A DNA stretch of 39,893 nt from Deltaproteobacteria bacterium. Its GTDB lineage: Bacteria; Desulfobacterota; RBG-13-43-22. Below, piece after piece: positions 1 through 7,834 of the stretch. The notes beneath the pieces are model-generated. The model saw only the letters and a list, made by a program, of their open reading frames with translations. It searched no databases and was not told the DNA's origin. Position 1 is the stretch's first letter. The number at the start of each line of letters is the position of its first letter. The DNA lies in contig JACRBX010000245.1 of the NCBI GenBank assembly GCA_016219225.1, positions 1-39,893 on the forward strand, written 5' to 3'. Both the position numbers and the translations under genes were made by a program.

Positions 1-1
1 A

Positions 2-94
2 CATCTCCTTGAAAACATAAAGGGGCTTCTTAGCTTTGACAAGGTTGTTTATTACAACATGAGGCCGCCTATGGAAAAAGGCAATTTTGATTGA
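2..94 (+). CDS. C-terminal end of an unknown protein cut by the window edge
   Basis: An open frame enters from the left edge and stops at TGA 92-94, giving about 30 residues that end in MRPPMEKGNFD. The frame is uninterrupted from base 2, but 30 codons are too few to exclude chance. I do not recognise the family. It lies in a stretch of broken genes, so it may itself be a remnant. Confidence 0.3.
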   Translation, partial: HLLENIKGLLSFDKVVYYNMRPPMEKGNFD

Positions 95-175
95 AAATGA
101 ATAACACGGTACGACGATCAAGGGAGAGAAATGAGCAGGGGTGAGTTTATTGGCGGTAGCCGTGGAGGCGTTTCT

Positions 176-205
176 CGCTCCGGTGACACGAGGTCACCGG
201 GAGCG
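176..205. repeat. REP-like hairpin 1 in the RAYT N-terminal region
   Basis: CGCTCCGGTGAC (176-187), loop ACGAG, then GTCACCGGGAGCG (193-205): a 12-bp stem with one bulged base and a 5-nt loop. It lies inside the 5' reading frame of the transposase remnant. A smaller hairpin, GCGTC-CCT-GACGC, follows at 216-228. Confidence 0.7.
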
Positions 206-254
206 AACAGGGCCAGCGTCCCTGACGCGGGGGTATCTGGTATGAATGTACCCA

Positions 255-284
255 GCGTCCCGGCGACCTTGAGTCGCCGGACGC
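255..284. repeat. REP-like hairpin 2
   Basis: GCGTCCCGGCGAC (255-267), loop CTTGA, then GTCGCCGGACGC (273-284). It has the same design as hairpin 1: about 12 paired bases, one bulge, 5-nt loop, and an arm ending in GAC before the loop. Confidence 0.7.
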
Positions 285-736
285 AAAATGTCAGTGCAGA
301 TACAAGGTCATCGGGATCCCTATACACTGTTTCCGAGAGATCATGCGCCAGTTCACGATTGTCTGCGATGATGTGTGGCTGGCCAAGCCGTCGGAATCCA
401 ACAGCGGGCGGTACTGGTACGACCTGCATCTCGTCCTGGTAGTAGCCGGTCGGTTCAGGATCACCGTCCCCGAGCAGTTTGGACGGATTCGCGACGCGGC
501 TTTGACCGCGGCGGGGGAGGGCGGCCACCGGATCGCGGCTTTGTCGGTGATGCCGGACCATGTCCACATGGCTTTGCGCGGGAATATTGAACGGTCGCCG
601 GAAGAGATTGCCTTGGCGTTTCAGAATGGGCTGGCGCGGGCCGCGGGGTGCCTGGTTTGGCAGGATAGGTTCTACGTGGGAACGTTCAGTGAATATGATT
701 TGGACGTCATTCGCCGCATTGCCAGGCAGTCGTGAT

Positions 737-761
737 CTCCTGTCGGACAAGCCGGCAGGAG
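737..761. repeat. REP-like hairpin 3 directly after the RAYT stop
   Basis: CTCCTGTCGG (737-746), loop ACAAG, then CCGGCAGGAG (752-761), with one G-T wobble. The loop is close to that of hairpin 1 (ACGAG). It starts two bases after the stop codon, so hairpins occur at both ends of the transposase remnant. Confidence 0.6.
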
Positions 762-816
762 GATATCTAGTACATGGCTTATCAAAACACATGGGCTGAA
801 AGGAAATGCGATTAAC

Positions 817-1106
817 ATGCCGACACACGACATAATCGATAATCGTTCAGAAAAACTGGTTGACCATCTCAGCCAAATGCAAGGCAATATCAACATTTTG
901 GAAAAAGTTTTCAGGGGTACTCTGACCGGAGCGGTCAAACGAGAGTTGAACCAGTTGCGGCGGAATGCGTCACCGGCGAGGGGCTCTACAAGAATCTGAT
1001 CCGAATCTATGACCAGCATAACCTGAAAGACTTAACGACCCGACGAAGTTTGGAATTTGAGAACAAACTTATTCCCCGTATCGTATGCAGCGAAGCATTG
1101 GTTTGA
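817..1106 (+). pseudogene. Scar of a PLD/SNF2-type helicase gene (N-terminus fused to C-terminus)
   Basis: The frame from ATG 817 starts MPTHDIIDNRSEKLVDHL, which resembles the start of large helicases with an N-terminal PLD-like domain. After about 25 codons it jumps to what looks like the far C-terminus: LEKVFRGTLTGAVKRELNQL, then, after a one-base slip near 965, VTGEGLYKNLIRIYDQH and PRIVCSEALV, ending at TGA 1104-1106. The whole helicase core is missing, so an internal deletion plus a frameshift left only the two ends. Family assignment is from memory of the terminal motifs; the broken state is clear from the frame change. The intact family is common in defence islands. Confidence 0.5.
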
Positions 1107-1113
1107 ATGAACA

Positions 1114-1241
1114 GCCTATTATATCCAGACCCGCTATCCGGAAATAATCGCTGATAGGGTAGGGAGGTGGAGGAGGGGACAACCCGAGAAATATTGGTAA
1201 AAACGGAGGTGGTGGTCATATGGCTTTCGTCGATGAAATGA
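1114..1241 (+). pseudogene. C-terminal scar of a HEPN-domain gene
   Basis: Eight bases after the helicase scar one frame reads AYYIQTRYPEIIADRVG, and after a frame change near 1162 a second frame reads EVEEGTTREILVKTE and ends IWLSSMK with TGA 1239-1241. The pattern YYIQTRYPE...ILVKTEEVV.WL is typical of the last third of small HEPN proteins, which pair with MNT nucleotidyltransferases as toxin-antitoxin modules. The N-terminal part with the catalytic RxxxxH region is gone and the rest is frameshifted, so it should be inactive. No MNT partner is adjacent here; one occurs at 26980-27312 beside a second HEPN scar. Confidence 0.5.
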
Positions 1242-1278
1242 TTGAAGCCAAAGATCGGAAGGCCATGCAAGTACGGAT

Positions 1279-1578
1279 ATGGAGCAGTGGGATAAAGAAT
1301 ATATCGACATGATCGTACCAGGCCACCTGACTATTAAAAACGACGGCACGGGTTTGCTTCAATTCGGCGTTGTGGAGGCAGAGGTTGACTGCCGCCTGGA
1401 ATCGATTAATAGCGTTGAACGCCTCGATTTTTCTTTAATGGGATCGGATGAGGGGGAGGAGGTATGCGGCCGGGGATGGGCCGAGGTCGTCGGTCAAAAC
1501 ATGAAGGGAAAGATTTACTTTCACATGGGAGACGATTCATCCTTTAATGACCCGAGACTTACTTCTCTCCTGATCTGA
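1279..1578 (+). CDS. Small hypothetical protein (99 aa)
   Basis: Frame from ATG 1279 (MEQWDKEYIDMIVPGHL) to TGA 1576-1578. The protein looks like a compact beta-rich family seen as singletons in many bacteria: a W-x-x-E-Y-I start, a glycine-rich block (NDGTGLLQFGVVEAEVDCR), then GRGWAEV and a C-terminal FHMGDDSSF. No catalytic motif or membrane segment is visible and the function is unknown. The start is uncertain because no ribosome site precedes ATG 1279; the stronger GGAGGTGGTGGTCATATG at 1204-1222 opens a different frame that stops at about 1310. The gene may be real but have lost its own translation start. Its neighbours are pseudogenes. Confidence 0.5.
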   Translation: MEQWDKEYIDMIVPGHLTIKNDGTGLLQFGVVEAEVDCRLESINSVERLDFSLMGSDEGEEVCGRGWAEVVGQNMKGKIYFHMGDDSSFNDPRLTSLLI

Positions 1579-1652
1579 TAGGACCGTCCAAAATCCACCG
1601 GACACTTTTTGAGAAAAAACAAATAATTTTAAGAGAGTAGAAACCTAAGCTT

Positions 1653-3857
1653 ATGATCTCCCAAGGCTGGCTATTGGATTTATATGCCCATGAGGATTCC
1701 CTGGTCCTCTGGTTCCGCCTCCGGTCGGGGGAGATCCTTCGCCTGACTGATTTTTTCAGTTATCGCTTTTACGCCCAAGGCTCGATGCCCGATCTTCGCA
1801 TTTTGGGAAAAAGACTGGCCCCTTATGTGCGCCGGACGGCCTGGACCCACCGAGTTGAATTTTGGAGCGGTAAGACGATTCGGGTGTTGGAAATAACCCT
1901 TCGATCCCTGGAAAAACTTCCTGAAGTCCAGCGGGTCCTTAGCGGCGCTCCTTCGGGACTTACTTTCTACAATTGCGACCTGGGCATCCCCCAGTACTAT
2001 GCCTGGGAAAAGGGCCTTTACCCGCTTTGCTTTTGCGAAATAGAATGGGAAAGGACCCGCCTGCGGGGTATGGCGGCCTTGGATTCTCCCTGGGACCCGG
2101 ACGCACGACTACCCGATTTAAAGATCATGGAATTGGAGTTGACAGCCCATCCCCAGATCCCCCTGGACCGGGGGAACTCCCTGAGAATCAGCGTAGAGGG
2201 CCTTTTTTTTGAATTGGAGGCGACGGATAAAAGAGAATTTCTCCATGAAATAAACCGTCTCCTGAAACGCTTTGATCCGGACCTGGTCCTCTCCCGTCAT
2301 GGGGATGAGCGCATCTTTCCTTTTCTCTGGCATTCGGCCCAAAAAGAGAAGATAGCTTTGGCCCTGGACCGGGACCCTTGTCCTCCCGGCAGAGGGAAAA
2401 TAGGGCAGGGGCGCTCTTATTTTTCCTATGGGCAGATCCTTTACCAAAGCGCCTCTTTCCCGCTTTACGGACGGCTTCATCTGGATCAGAACAATTCTTT
2501 TTTTTACAAGGAATCGGGCCTGGAAGGGACCCTTTTTCTCTCCCGTCTGACCAAACTGCCGGTTCAGACCCTGGCCAGGGCCACGCCGGGCACGGCCATC
2601 ACCTCCATGCAACTGGATCTGGCCGTCCAAAAGGGAATCCTCATCCCCTGGAAGAAGGGACGCCCCGAAACCTTCAAGACCGCCTGGGACCTTTTAGTAG
2701 CGGACAAGGGAGGGCTGGTCTTTCAGCCCCCTATCGGGGTCTGGGAAGAGGTGGCCGAGATCGACTTTGTTTCCATGTATCCCACAATCATGGTCCAACA
2801 TAATATTTCTCCTGAAACCATGCTCTGCCGCTGCTGCCCGGAGCCGGTGGTCCCGGAGGCCGGTTATAATATCTGCCGGAAGCGGGAAGGGTTGGTGCCC
2901 CAAACCTTGCGCCCCATACTGAAATTGAGGAATGAGTTGAAAGACCGGATCACCGCCGGTCATCCCCAAGGGCCTCTCTATAAGACTATGCGGCAGGCCC
3001 TCAAATGGATCCTGGTTACCTGTTTCGGCTATATGGGCTACAAAAATGCCCGTTTCGGCTGCATCGAGGCCCATGAAGCCATCACTGCCTTCGGGCGGGA
3101 TAAACTCCTGTCGGCTAAGGAATGCGCCGAAGAATATGGGTTCCAGGTCCTTCATGGCCTGACTGATTCCCTTTGGATCAGCGGTCCGGAAGTTACCCGG
3201 GAAAAAATAGAGGCCCTTTTGGAGGAGATCGGAAAACGGACCGGGGTGCCCATCAGCCTGGAAGGGATCTATCATTGGATCATCTTTCTTCCTTCAAAGG
3301 TTCGGTCCGATCGGCCGGTAGCCAATCGTTATTTCGGCCTTTTTAATGATGGGACGGTCAAAATCCGGGGGATCGACTGCTGTCGTCGGGACACGCCGCC
3401 TTTTATCAAGAAAGCCCAAAAGGAACTTCTGTTGACCCTGGCCATGGCCAAGAATAGGTCCGGCATAAAAAAACAGATACCCGATATTTTGGACCGCCTG
3501 GGGGATTATGCGGCTTGTCTGAAAGAAGGGCGGGTTCCTTCTCAGGACCTGGTCATTACCAGAAGGCTTGGAAAGACCTTGGAGGAATACAAGGTCAGCA
3601 CACCGACGGCCGAGGCCCTTCAACAATTGGAGACCGCCGGCCTTACTCTTTATCCGGGTCAACATATCGGCTATCTTTTGACCGACCGGCCCCAATCTCT
3701 TTCATTACATGAAAGGATCATCCCCGATCCATTTTTAAACGGAAACGAGGGTTATGATCAAAAAAAATATCTGGATCTGCTTCTTAAAGCAGCCCATGAA
3801 GTGCTTGTATCTTTTGGTTTTAGTATCAAAAGGTTACAATCTGATTTTAATAATTAA
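1653..3857 (+). CDS. Divergent family-B DNA polymerase (734 aa)
   Basis: DNA polymerase of the B family with a polymerase core over residues 370-510. Motif A is intact (D371-FVSMYPTIM). Motif B is RQALKWILVTCFGYMGYKNARFG-like at 447-469, keeping the basic residues but with V455 where most family members have Asn. Motif C is HGLTDSLWI at 501-509: the catalytic D505 is present but the preceding Asp of the usual DTDS is Leu503. In the N-terminal half the exonuclease motifs look eroded (MELEL at 159-163 in place of D-x-E), so proofreading is doubtful. It is shorter than E. coli Pol II (783 aa). Translation start is weakly supported (purine-rich AAGAGAGTAGAAACC upstream). The gene stands alone with no replication or repair partner beside it. 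A repair or mobile-element role is possible; PolB2-like is my best guess. Confidence 0.8.
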   Translation: MISQGWLLDLYAHEDSLVLWFRLRSGEILRLTDFFSYRFYAQGSMPDLRILGKRLAPYVRRTAWTHRVEFWSGKTIRVLEITLRSLEKLPEVQRVLSGAPSGLTFYNCDLGIPQYYAWEKGLYPLCFCEIEWERTRLRGMAALDSPWDPDARLPDLKIMELELTAHPQIPLDRGNSLRISVEGLFFELEATDKREFLHEINRLLKRFDPDLVLSRHGDERIFPFLWHSAQKEKIALALDRDPCPPGRGKIGQGRSYFSYGQILYQSASFPLYGRLHLDQNNSFFYKESGLEGTLFLSRLTKLPVQTLARATPGTAITSMQLDLAVQKGILIPWKKGRPETFKTAWDLLVADKGGLVFQPPIGVWEEVAEIDFVSMYPTIMVQHNISPETMLCRCCPEPVVPEAGYNICRKREGLVPQTLRPILKLRNELKDRITAGHPQGPLYKTMRQALKWILVTCFGYMGYKNARFGCIEAHEAITAFGRDKLLSAKECAEEYGFQVLHGLTDSLWISGPEVTREKIEALLEEIGKRTGVPISLEGIYHWIIFLPSKVRSDRPVANRYFGLFNDGTVKIRGIDCCRRDTPPFIKKAQKELLLTLAMAKNRSGIKKQIPDILDRLGDYAACLKEGRVPSQDLVITRRLGKTLEEYKVSTPTAEALQQLETAGLTLYPGQHIGYLLTDRPQSLSLHERIIPDPFLNGNEGYDQKKYLDLLLKAAHEVLVSFGFSIKRLQSDFNN

Positions 3858-4042
3858 AATTATTATATAATAAATAGTTTTTTATTTTAAAATCATATAG
3901 TTTAACAATAAATATCATTTAACTAATTAATATATACAAATAACATATATATAATCAATTAATTATAAAATTATTTAAAATTAAAAGATTATATTTTATC
4001 TCATAACAATGCGAAAACTGGTTATTTAAAATAAGTTAAATT

Positions 4043-4072
4043 CCCTGGATTCCGGTTTTTGCCGGAATGACG
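4043..4072. repeat. Single GGATTCCGG-type palindrome
   Basis: CCTGGATTCCGG, short T-rich loop, then CCGGAATGACGG. Stem arms ATTCCGG (4049-4055) and CCGGAAT (4062-4068). Same class as the copies at 4513-4614, 24597-24628 and 24737-24815. Confidence 0.7.
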
Positions 4073-4512
4073 GCTAAGGACAACTTTCGACCTTACAAAT
4101 CCATTCAAAAAGGGAATCCGGTCTTAGCGAATCCACGAAAAGACGTTTTCGGATATTTTTACATTCGCTGCCAAGATCAGGAGAAACAATAACGACCCCA
4201 AATTAATTTCTTTTAATCCGGCCATTCCATTCAATTAGTATCAAGTCAAATAAAAAGGAAGTAGGTTAGGGACTTAATGGTTTTAATCTTTTGATTTTTT
4301 AATAATTTTTATTTTAGTTTACATAATATACCTTATCAGACATAATTAAATAAAGGAAAAAAGAGGTTTTTGTTGCAATAGATCTTAATTGCACAGAAAA
4401 AAGGCTTAAGGTTAAGATTTGATCTCTGACGCGGAAAAGCTAAATGGCGCTACAACAATGCCCGGGATGGCGTCACGAGGCATGAAAATATTGCTAAGAC
4501 GTGGAGTTAGCA

Positions 4513-4614
4513 CGTCATTCCGGCGAAAGCCGGAATCCAGGTTAAAGAAAGTCCGATCCCCCTGGATTCCGGATCGGGCCTGCCCCGTACTTGATACGGG
4601 GTCCGGCATGACGG
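4513..4614. repeat. Composite repeat: two GGATTCCGG-type palindromes head to head
   Basis: CGTCATTCCGGCGAAAGCCGGAATCCAG (described here as its two arms ATTCCGGC and GCCGGAAT, 4513-4540) is followed after about 19 bases by CCTGGATTCCGG ... CCGGCATGACGGA (4559-4614) in opposite orientation. The second half carries an extra nested hairpin (CCCCGTA-CTTGA-TACGGGG, near 4583-4601). The head-to-head arrangement recurs at 24737-24815. Confidence 0.7.
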
Positions 4615-4651
4615 AGAACACACAAGCATGGAGGTTAATCCAGGGTTAGTT

Positions 4652-5410
4652 TCAAACTAAAGATTTTCTGAAAAAAACCGTTAAGGCATTAAGATCAGGG
4701 AAGACTTTTTGGGCTTTGGATAGTTTTTCTTCGGGAAGCGTCGAGGCAATGGCAAAGCAGGTAATCCCGGCCGAACAGGCGGATTGAATACCGGCCGGAG
4801 CATTTTCAATAACCAGACAGCTTTGGGTCTCCTGTCCTAATGCATTCATGGCCTTAAGATAAGGATCCGGGTAGGGTTTAAAACGTTCGGTTTCATCGGC
4901 GGTAACAATCGTATCAAAAAATATCAGATCTTTTTCATCCCATATCTCTTGGACCAGATTTCTGCGGGAACTGGTGACCAGTCCAAGTAAAAGGCCTCTT
5001 GATTTTAATTGTTCCAATAAGGGCAGCGCATGCGGATAGAGGCCCACACGGGGTAAATACTGCTCTTGAAACAGGGTATTTTGTTCCAAATAAATTTCTT
5101 TAATTTGATTATCTTCAATCAAATAGCCATATTCTTTAAATAAATCCTTTATAATTTCCGGGGCCATGGCCCCTTCATGGTCATATATAAATTCATCTGT
5201 AACGGTAATATTAAAATTTTCAAGTAATTGCTTCCAGGATTTAAGGTGATAGTTCATGCTATCCACCAACACCCCATCCATGTCAAACAAGACTGCTTTC
5301 AAGCCGTTATTTTTCTTAATTTGTTTAAGGTTCATGGAGGGATTTATATTAGAAATGGATTTATTTTTCAAGATAAATCCGTTGTAATTTATTGGTAAAT
5401 TAATTGACAC
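4652..5410 (-). CDS. HAD-superfamily hydrolase, beta-phosphoglucomutase-like (252 aa)
   Basis: Haloacid-dehalogenase phosphatase or phosphomutase. Motif I is FDMDGVLVDS with nucleophile D43 and acid-base D45; motif II is the VTSS stretch near 145-148; motif III Lys is K178 in FKPYPDPY; motif IV is VIENAPAGI at 200-208, with Asn203 where many relatives have Asp. The helical cap between motifs I and II marks the subfamily that includes beta-phosphoglucomutase and phosphoglycolate phosphatase; the substrate cannot be told. The frame begins at a GTG (5410) preceded by AGAGGGTAGG. An ATG at 5335 (MNLKQIKKN) lies closer to the conserved domain but lacks a ribosome site. It is divergent from threonine synthase with a 52-base gap, so the two promoters must be close together. 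Confidence 0.8.
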   Translation of the reverse strand: MSINLPINYNGFILKNKSISNINPSMNLKQIKKNNGLKAVLFDMDGVLVDSMNYHLKSWKQLLENFNITVTDEFIYDHEGAMAPEIIKDLFKEYGYLIEDNQIKEIYLEQNTLFQEQYLPRVGLYPHALPLLEQLKSRGLLLGLVTSSRRNLVQEIWDEKDLIFFDTIVTADETERFKPYPDPYLKAMNALGQETQSCLVIENAPAGIQSACSAGITCFAIASTLPEEKLSKAQKVFPDLNALTVFFRKSLV

Positions 5411-5462
5411 CCTACCCTCTTTTAGTTAAAAATAGAAAAACCACTCAGGAAGGATTTATAAA

Positions 5463-6932
5463 ATGGAACTTTCAGAATTTCCTAAAAACATTCGTCCCCA
5501 TATCATACCCCCTATTGGCGGAGCTTTGGAGTATCGCTGTCTGGGATGCCATAAGGCCCATTCTATCGATAATCTTTTATATACTTGCCCGGATTGCGGG
5601 GGAGTCTTGTTGATCCATGATCTGGAGGAAAAAAAGAACTATAAACGACCGGGTAAATTCTGGCGGCAACTATTTGATTATAGACGGATGGGAACCATTC
5701 CAGCCTTAAAGGGCATTTTTTTATTCCACGAATTGATCGCCCCGGTGATCCCCCTGGAGCATATCCTTTATTTAGGGGAAGGCCATACGCCTTTAGTTGC
5801 GGCCAATCAGAAACTTGAAGAGCAGATAGGCCTGCCCTTCTATTATAAAAATGAAGGCCAGAATCCGAGTGCCTCTTTCAAGGATCGCGGTATGGCTTGC
5901 GCCTTAAGTTATTTAAATTATTTGATCTCGAAAAATAAACTTAAAAATGTCCTGGCCGTATGCGCCTCCACAGGCGACACTTCGGCCTCGGCCGCCCTCT
6001 ACGCCTCCTACCTGGGTGAGACCGTCCGCTCGGCTGTTTTGCTCCCCAAAGGCAAGGTCACCCCCCAACAATTATCTCAACCCCTGGGCAGCGGAGCAAC
6101 CGTGGTGGAAATTCCAGGGGTATTCGATGATTGTATGAAAGTAGTGGAATACCTCTCGGAGCATTATCCGGTGGCCCTTCTTAATTCCAAAAATGCCTGG
6201 AGGATTTTGGGGCAGGAATCTTATTCTTTTGAAGTGGCTCAGGCCTTGGATTATCAATTAGAGGATACGGTTTTGATGGTACCTATTGGAAATGCCGGAA
6301 ATATTACCGCCATCATTTCAGGTTTTTTAAAGCTCTATCGCTATGGGATGATTTCCCATCTGCCTAAAATCATCGGGGTCCAATCGCATCATGCCAACCC
6401 GGTTTATCGCTATTATCTGGAACCGCGTCCGGAAAAACGGCTTTATAAACCCGTTCCGGTCCGGCCCAGTGTGGCCCAGGCCGCTATGATCGGGAATCCA
6501 GTCTCCATGCCCAGGGTTATTGAAATGGTAAAACAATACAATGAGATAGAAGGAAAACAAAAAGTATTTGTTGTAGAAGTTAAGGAGCAGGCCATCATGG
6601 ATCATATGCTTCTGGCCAACCGTAACGGTCATATTGCCTGCACCCAGGGCGGTGAAAGCCTGGCCGGGCTGGTCAAGGCCCTGGCTGAAAAAAAGATCCA
6701 TTCCCGGGAAAGGGCAGTGGTCAATGCTACGGCCCATTCGTTAAAATTTGCCGGCTTTCAGGAAATGTATTTCAATAATTCTTTTTCCCCTGATTTCGAG
6801 GTCCGGCCAAAGAAAAAATTTAAAAACAAGCCAATATCCGTAAATATAAATAAATTTAATAGGTCGTCTAATAAATATAATGTTTTAGTTGAGAAAGCTG
6901 GAATAAAAATAGCAGAAATATTAGGAATGTAG
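5463..6932 (+). CDS. thrC: Threonine synthase (489 aa)
   Basis: Pyridoxal-phosphate enzyme that converts O-phospho-L-homoserine to L-threonine. An N-terminal zinc-ribbon-like segment has C26/C29 and C42/C45 (CLGC...CPDC). The PLP lysine is K140 in NPSASFKDRG, and a glycine-rich phosphate loop (PIGNAGNITA, about residues 274-283) follows. GEGHTPL near 105-111 is another family signature. ATG 5463 follows CAGGAAGG with good spacing. The last 50 residues are Lys/Asn-rich and not obviously conserved. Cysteate synthase and threonine dehydratases share the fold, but the length and the GEGHTPL/zinc-ribbon architecture favour ThrC. Confidence 0.88.
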   Translation: MELSEFPKNIRPHIIPPIGGALEYRCLGCHKAHSIDNLLYTCPDCGGVLLIHDLEEKKNYKRPGKFWRQLFDYRRMGTIPALKGIFLFHELIAPVIPLEHILYLGEGHTPLVAANQKLEEQIGLPFYYKNEGQNPSASFKDRGMACALSYLNYLISKNKLKNVLAVCASTGDTSASAALYASYLGETVRSAVLLPKGKVTPQQLSQPLGSGATVVEIPGVFDDCMKVVEYLSEHYPVALLNSKNAWRILGQESYSFEVAQALDYQLEDTVLMVPIGNAGNITAIISGFLKLYRYGMISHLPKIIGVQSHHANPVYRYYLEPRPEKRLYKPVPVRPSVAQAAMIGNPVSMPRVIEMVKQYNEIEGKQKVFVVEVKEQAIMDHMLLANRNGHIACTQGGESLAGLVKALAEKKIHSRERAVVNATAHSLKFAGFQEMYFNNSFSPDFEVRPKKKFKNKPISVNINKFNRSSNKYNVLVEKAGIKIAEILGM

Positions 6933-6988
6933 TTTTATAAATTAAAAGAGTAGCAGTAAAAATATTAAATTAACTTGTTACATAATAT

Positions 6989-7459
6989 ATGAAATTTGTA
7001 ATAGTTACAATTGGAAATATAAAGAAAAACTTTATATTATCTGGGATCAAGGAATTCAAGGAACGCATAGATCGATATACCGATTTGAATTTTTATCCGG
7101 TAAAAGAGGAACGCCTGATCAAAGGGATGTCGGAGCCCCTGATCTTACAAAAGGAGGGGGAAAGAATATTAACCAAAGTCCCGCGGGATGGCTCATGGGT
7201 GGCCCTGGATCGTCAGGGACTGGAAATGGATTCCAAACAACATTTTCAATTCCTGAATAACCAGGGCCAAACCGGAATAAAAAAAATCTATTATCTGATA
7301 GGAGGGCCTTTGGGGCTCTCCCCCGAAGTTCTGCACCAATCGGACAAGATCCTTTCCCTCTCCCGGATGACCCTGACCCATGAAATGAGCGCCCTTTTTT
7401 TAGTTGAACAAATCTACCGATATCTGAATTTTATGGCCGGGGAAAAATACCATAAATAA
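6989..7459 (+). CDS. rlmH: 23S rRNA (pseudouridine-1915-N3) methyltransferase RlmH (156 aa)
   Basis: Small SPOUT-class, SAM-dependent methyltransferase acting on helix 69 of 23S rRNA in the assembled 70S ribosome. The trefoil-knot signature is clear: YLIGGPLGLSPEV, LSLSRMTLTHEMSALFLVEQ and the C-terminal YRYLNFMAGEKYHK. The length of 156 residues matches the family (about 155). The start ATG 6989 gives the normal N-terminus MKFVIVTIG; no clear ribosome site is seen in the AT-rich leader. It follows thrC by 56 bases on the same strand and converges on the NifU-like gene. Confidence 0.93.
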   Translation: MKFVIVTIGNIKKNFILSGIKEFKERIDRYTDLNFYPVKEERLIKGMSEPLILQKEGERILTKVPRDGSWVALDRQGLEMDSKQHFQFLNNQGQTGIKKIYYLIGGPLGLSPEVLHQSDKILSLSRMTLTHEMSALFLVEQIYRYLNFMAGEKYHK

Positions 7460-7476
7460 AAGGTGCCGTGGCTTAA

Positions 7477-7701
7477 TTAACACGATTCCACACAAGTCAC
7501 TTCCGGAATCTGTTGTTTAAGGAATTTTTCAATGCCCATTTTAAGGGTCATTTGCGACATAGGACAACCCCCGCAAGCCCCGGTCAAACGGACCTTAACC
7601 AGTCCGCCCTCAGTAACATCCACCAATTCTACATCCCCCCCATCGGCCTGAAGCTGGGGTCTGATCTTGTTTAAGGCCTCTTGTATCTGTTCTTTCGTCA
7701 T
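7477..7701 (-). CDS. NifU-like Fe-S scaffold domain protein (74 aa)
   Basis: Stand-alone C-terminal NifU domain that binds an Fe-S cluster and passes it to client proteins. The family core is present: [17 protein letters not shown] and the cysteine pair in GACGGCPMS. Start chosen at ATG 7701 ([10 protein letters not shown]), preceded by AAGGAGA; a longer reading to 7755 adds an unconserved basic leader. The length fits the small NifU/NfuA-core proteins. It has its own likely promoter (7773-7801) and lies just downstream of the TRAP permease gene. In this context it could serve the many Fe-S enzymes of an anaerobe, including the Mo enzyme at 12602-14710. Confidence 0.9.
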   Translation of the reverse strand: MTKEQIQEALNKIRPQLQADGGDVELVDVTEGGLVKVRLTGACGGCPMSQMTLKMGIEKFLKQQIPEVTCVESC

Positions 7702-7772
7702 GGCTCTTCTCCTTGTATAATATTTATTTATTAACGGTCTCACAGTAAATAACAATTTGTTTATAAAAAAAT

Positions 7773-7801
7773 ATTATACTGGATCTGGTCATATTTCGCA
7801 A
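7773..7801 (-). promoter_or_regulatory. Sigma70-like promoter of the NifU-like gene
   Basis: On the minus strand TTGCGA (7801-7796), a 17-base spacer and a perfect TATAAT (7778-7773). Transcription would start near 7766, leaving a leader of about 65 bases before ATG 7701. Confidence 0.55.
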
Positions 7802-7834
7802 ACCAAAACCGGCAACCCGACTTAATCCCCTGCC

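Larger units (their letters stand above)
131..735 (+). pseudogene. RAYT-type Y1/IS200-like transposase, frameshifted
   Basis: The ATG at 131 follows a good ribosome site (AGGGAGAGAA) and opens a frame reading MSRGEFIGGSRGG and, later, LYTVSER. From about 343 the neighbouring frame takes over (MRQFTIVCDDVWL, SGRYWYDLHLVL) and carries the HUH-type motif MPDHVHM with downstream blocks LRGNIERSPEEIAL and FYVGTFSEYDLDVIRR, stopping at TGA 733-735. One missing base in the GAGAGATC tract near 335-342 would join the halves into a single protein of about 200 residues. The family (Y1 transposases linked to REP palindromes) nicks single-stranded DNA at hairpins; the usual C-terminal Tyr region is not obvious here. 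I read it as a frameshifted copy. Programmed frameshifting or two separate ORFs are alternatives. Confidence 0.65.
3858..4651. other. AT-rich spacer with palindromic repeats, no gene
   Basis: About 790 bases without a convincing gene. Bases 3858-4035 are extremely AT-rich directly after the polymerase stop. The remainder holds one single and one composite GGATTCCGG-type palindrome (separate entries). Two short frames across the composite repeat encode the typical repeat translation (FRRKPESR / DSGFRRNDV) and are not genes. Confidence 0.7.

Noticed and set aside
118-828. Long minus-strand frame opposite the transposase remnant.
   Set aside because: It is the shadow of the GC-rich transposase frame. 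The plus strand carries the recognisable HUH motif.
4412-4649. Short frames on both strands across the repeat (FRRKPESR and DSGFRRNDV type peptides).
   Set aside because: They are translations of the palindromic repeat, a well-known source of false genes, and have no family or ribosome site support.
7460-7476. Terminator between the convergent rlmH and NifU-like genes.
   Set aside because: Only 17 bases separate the stops and no stable hairpin with a T run is visible.
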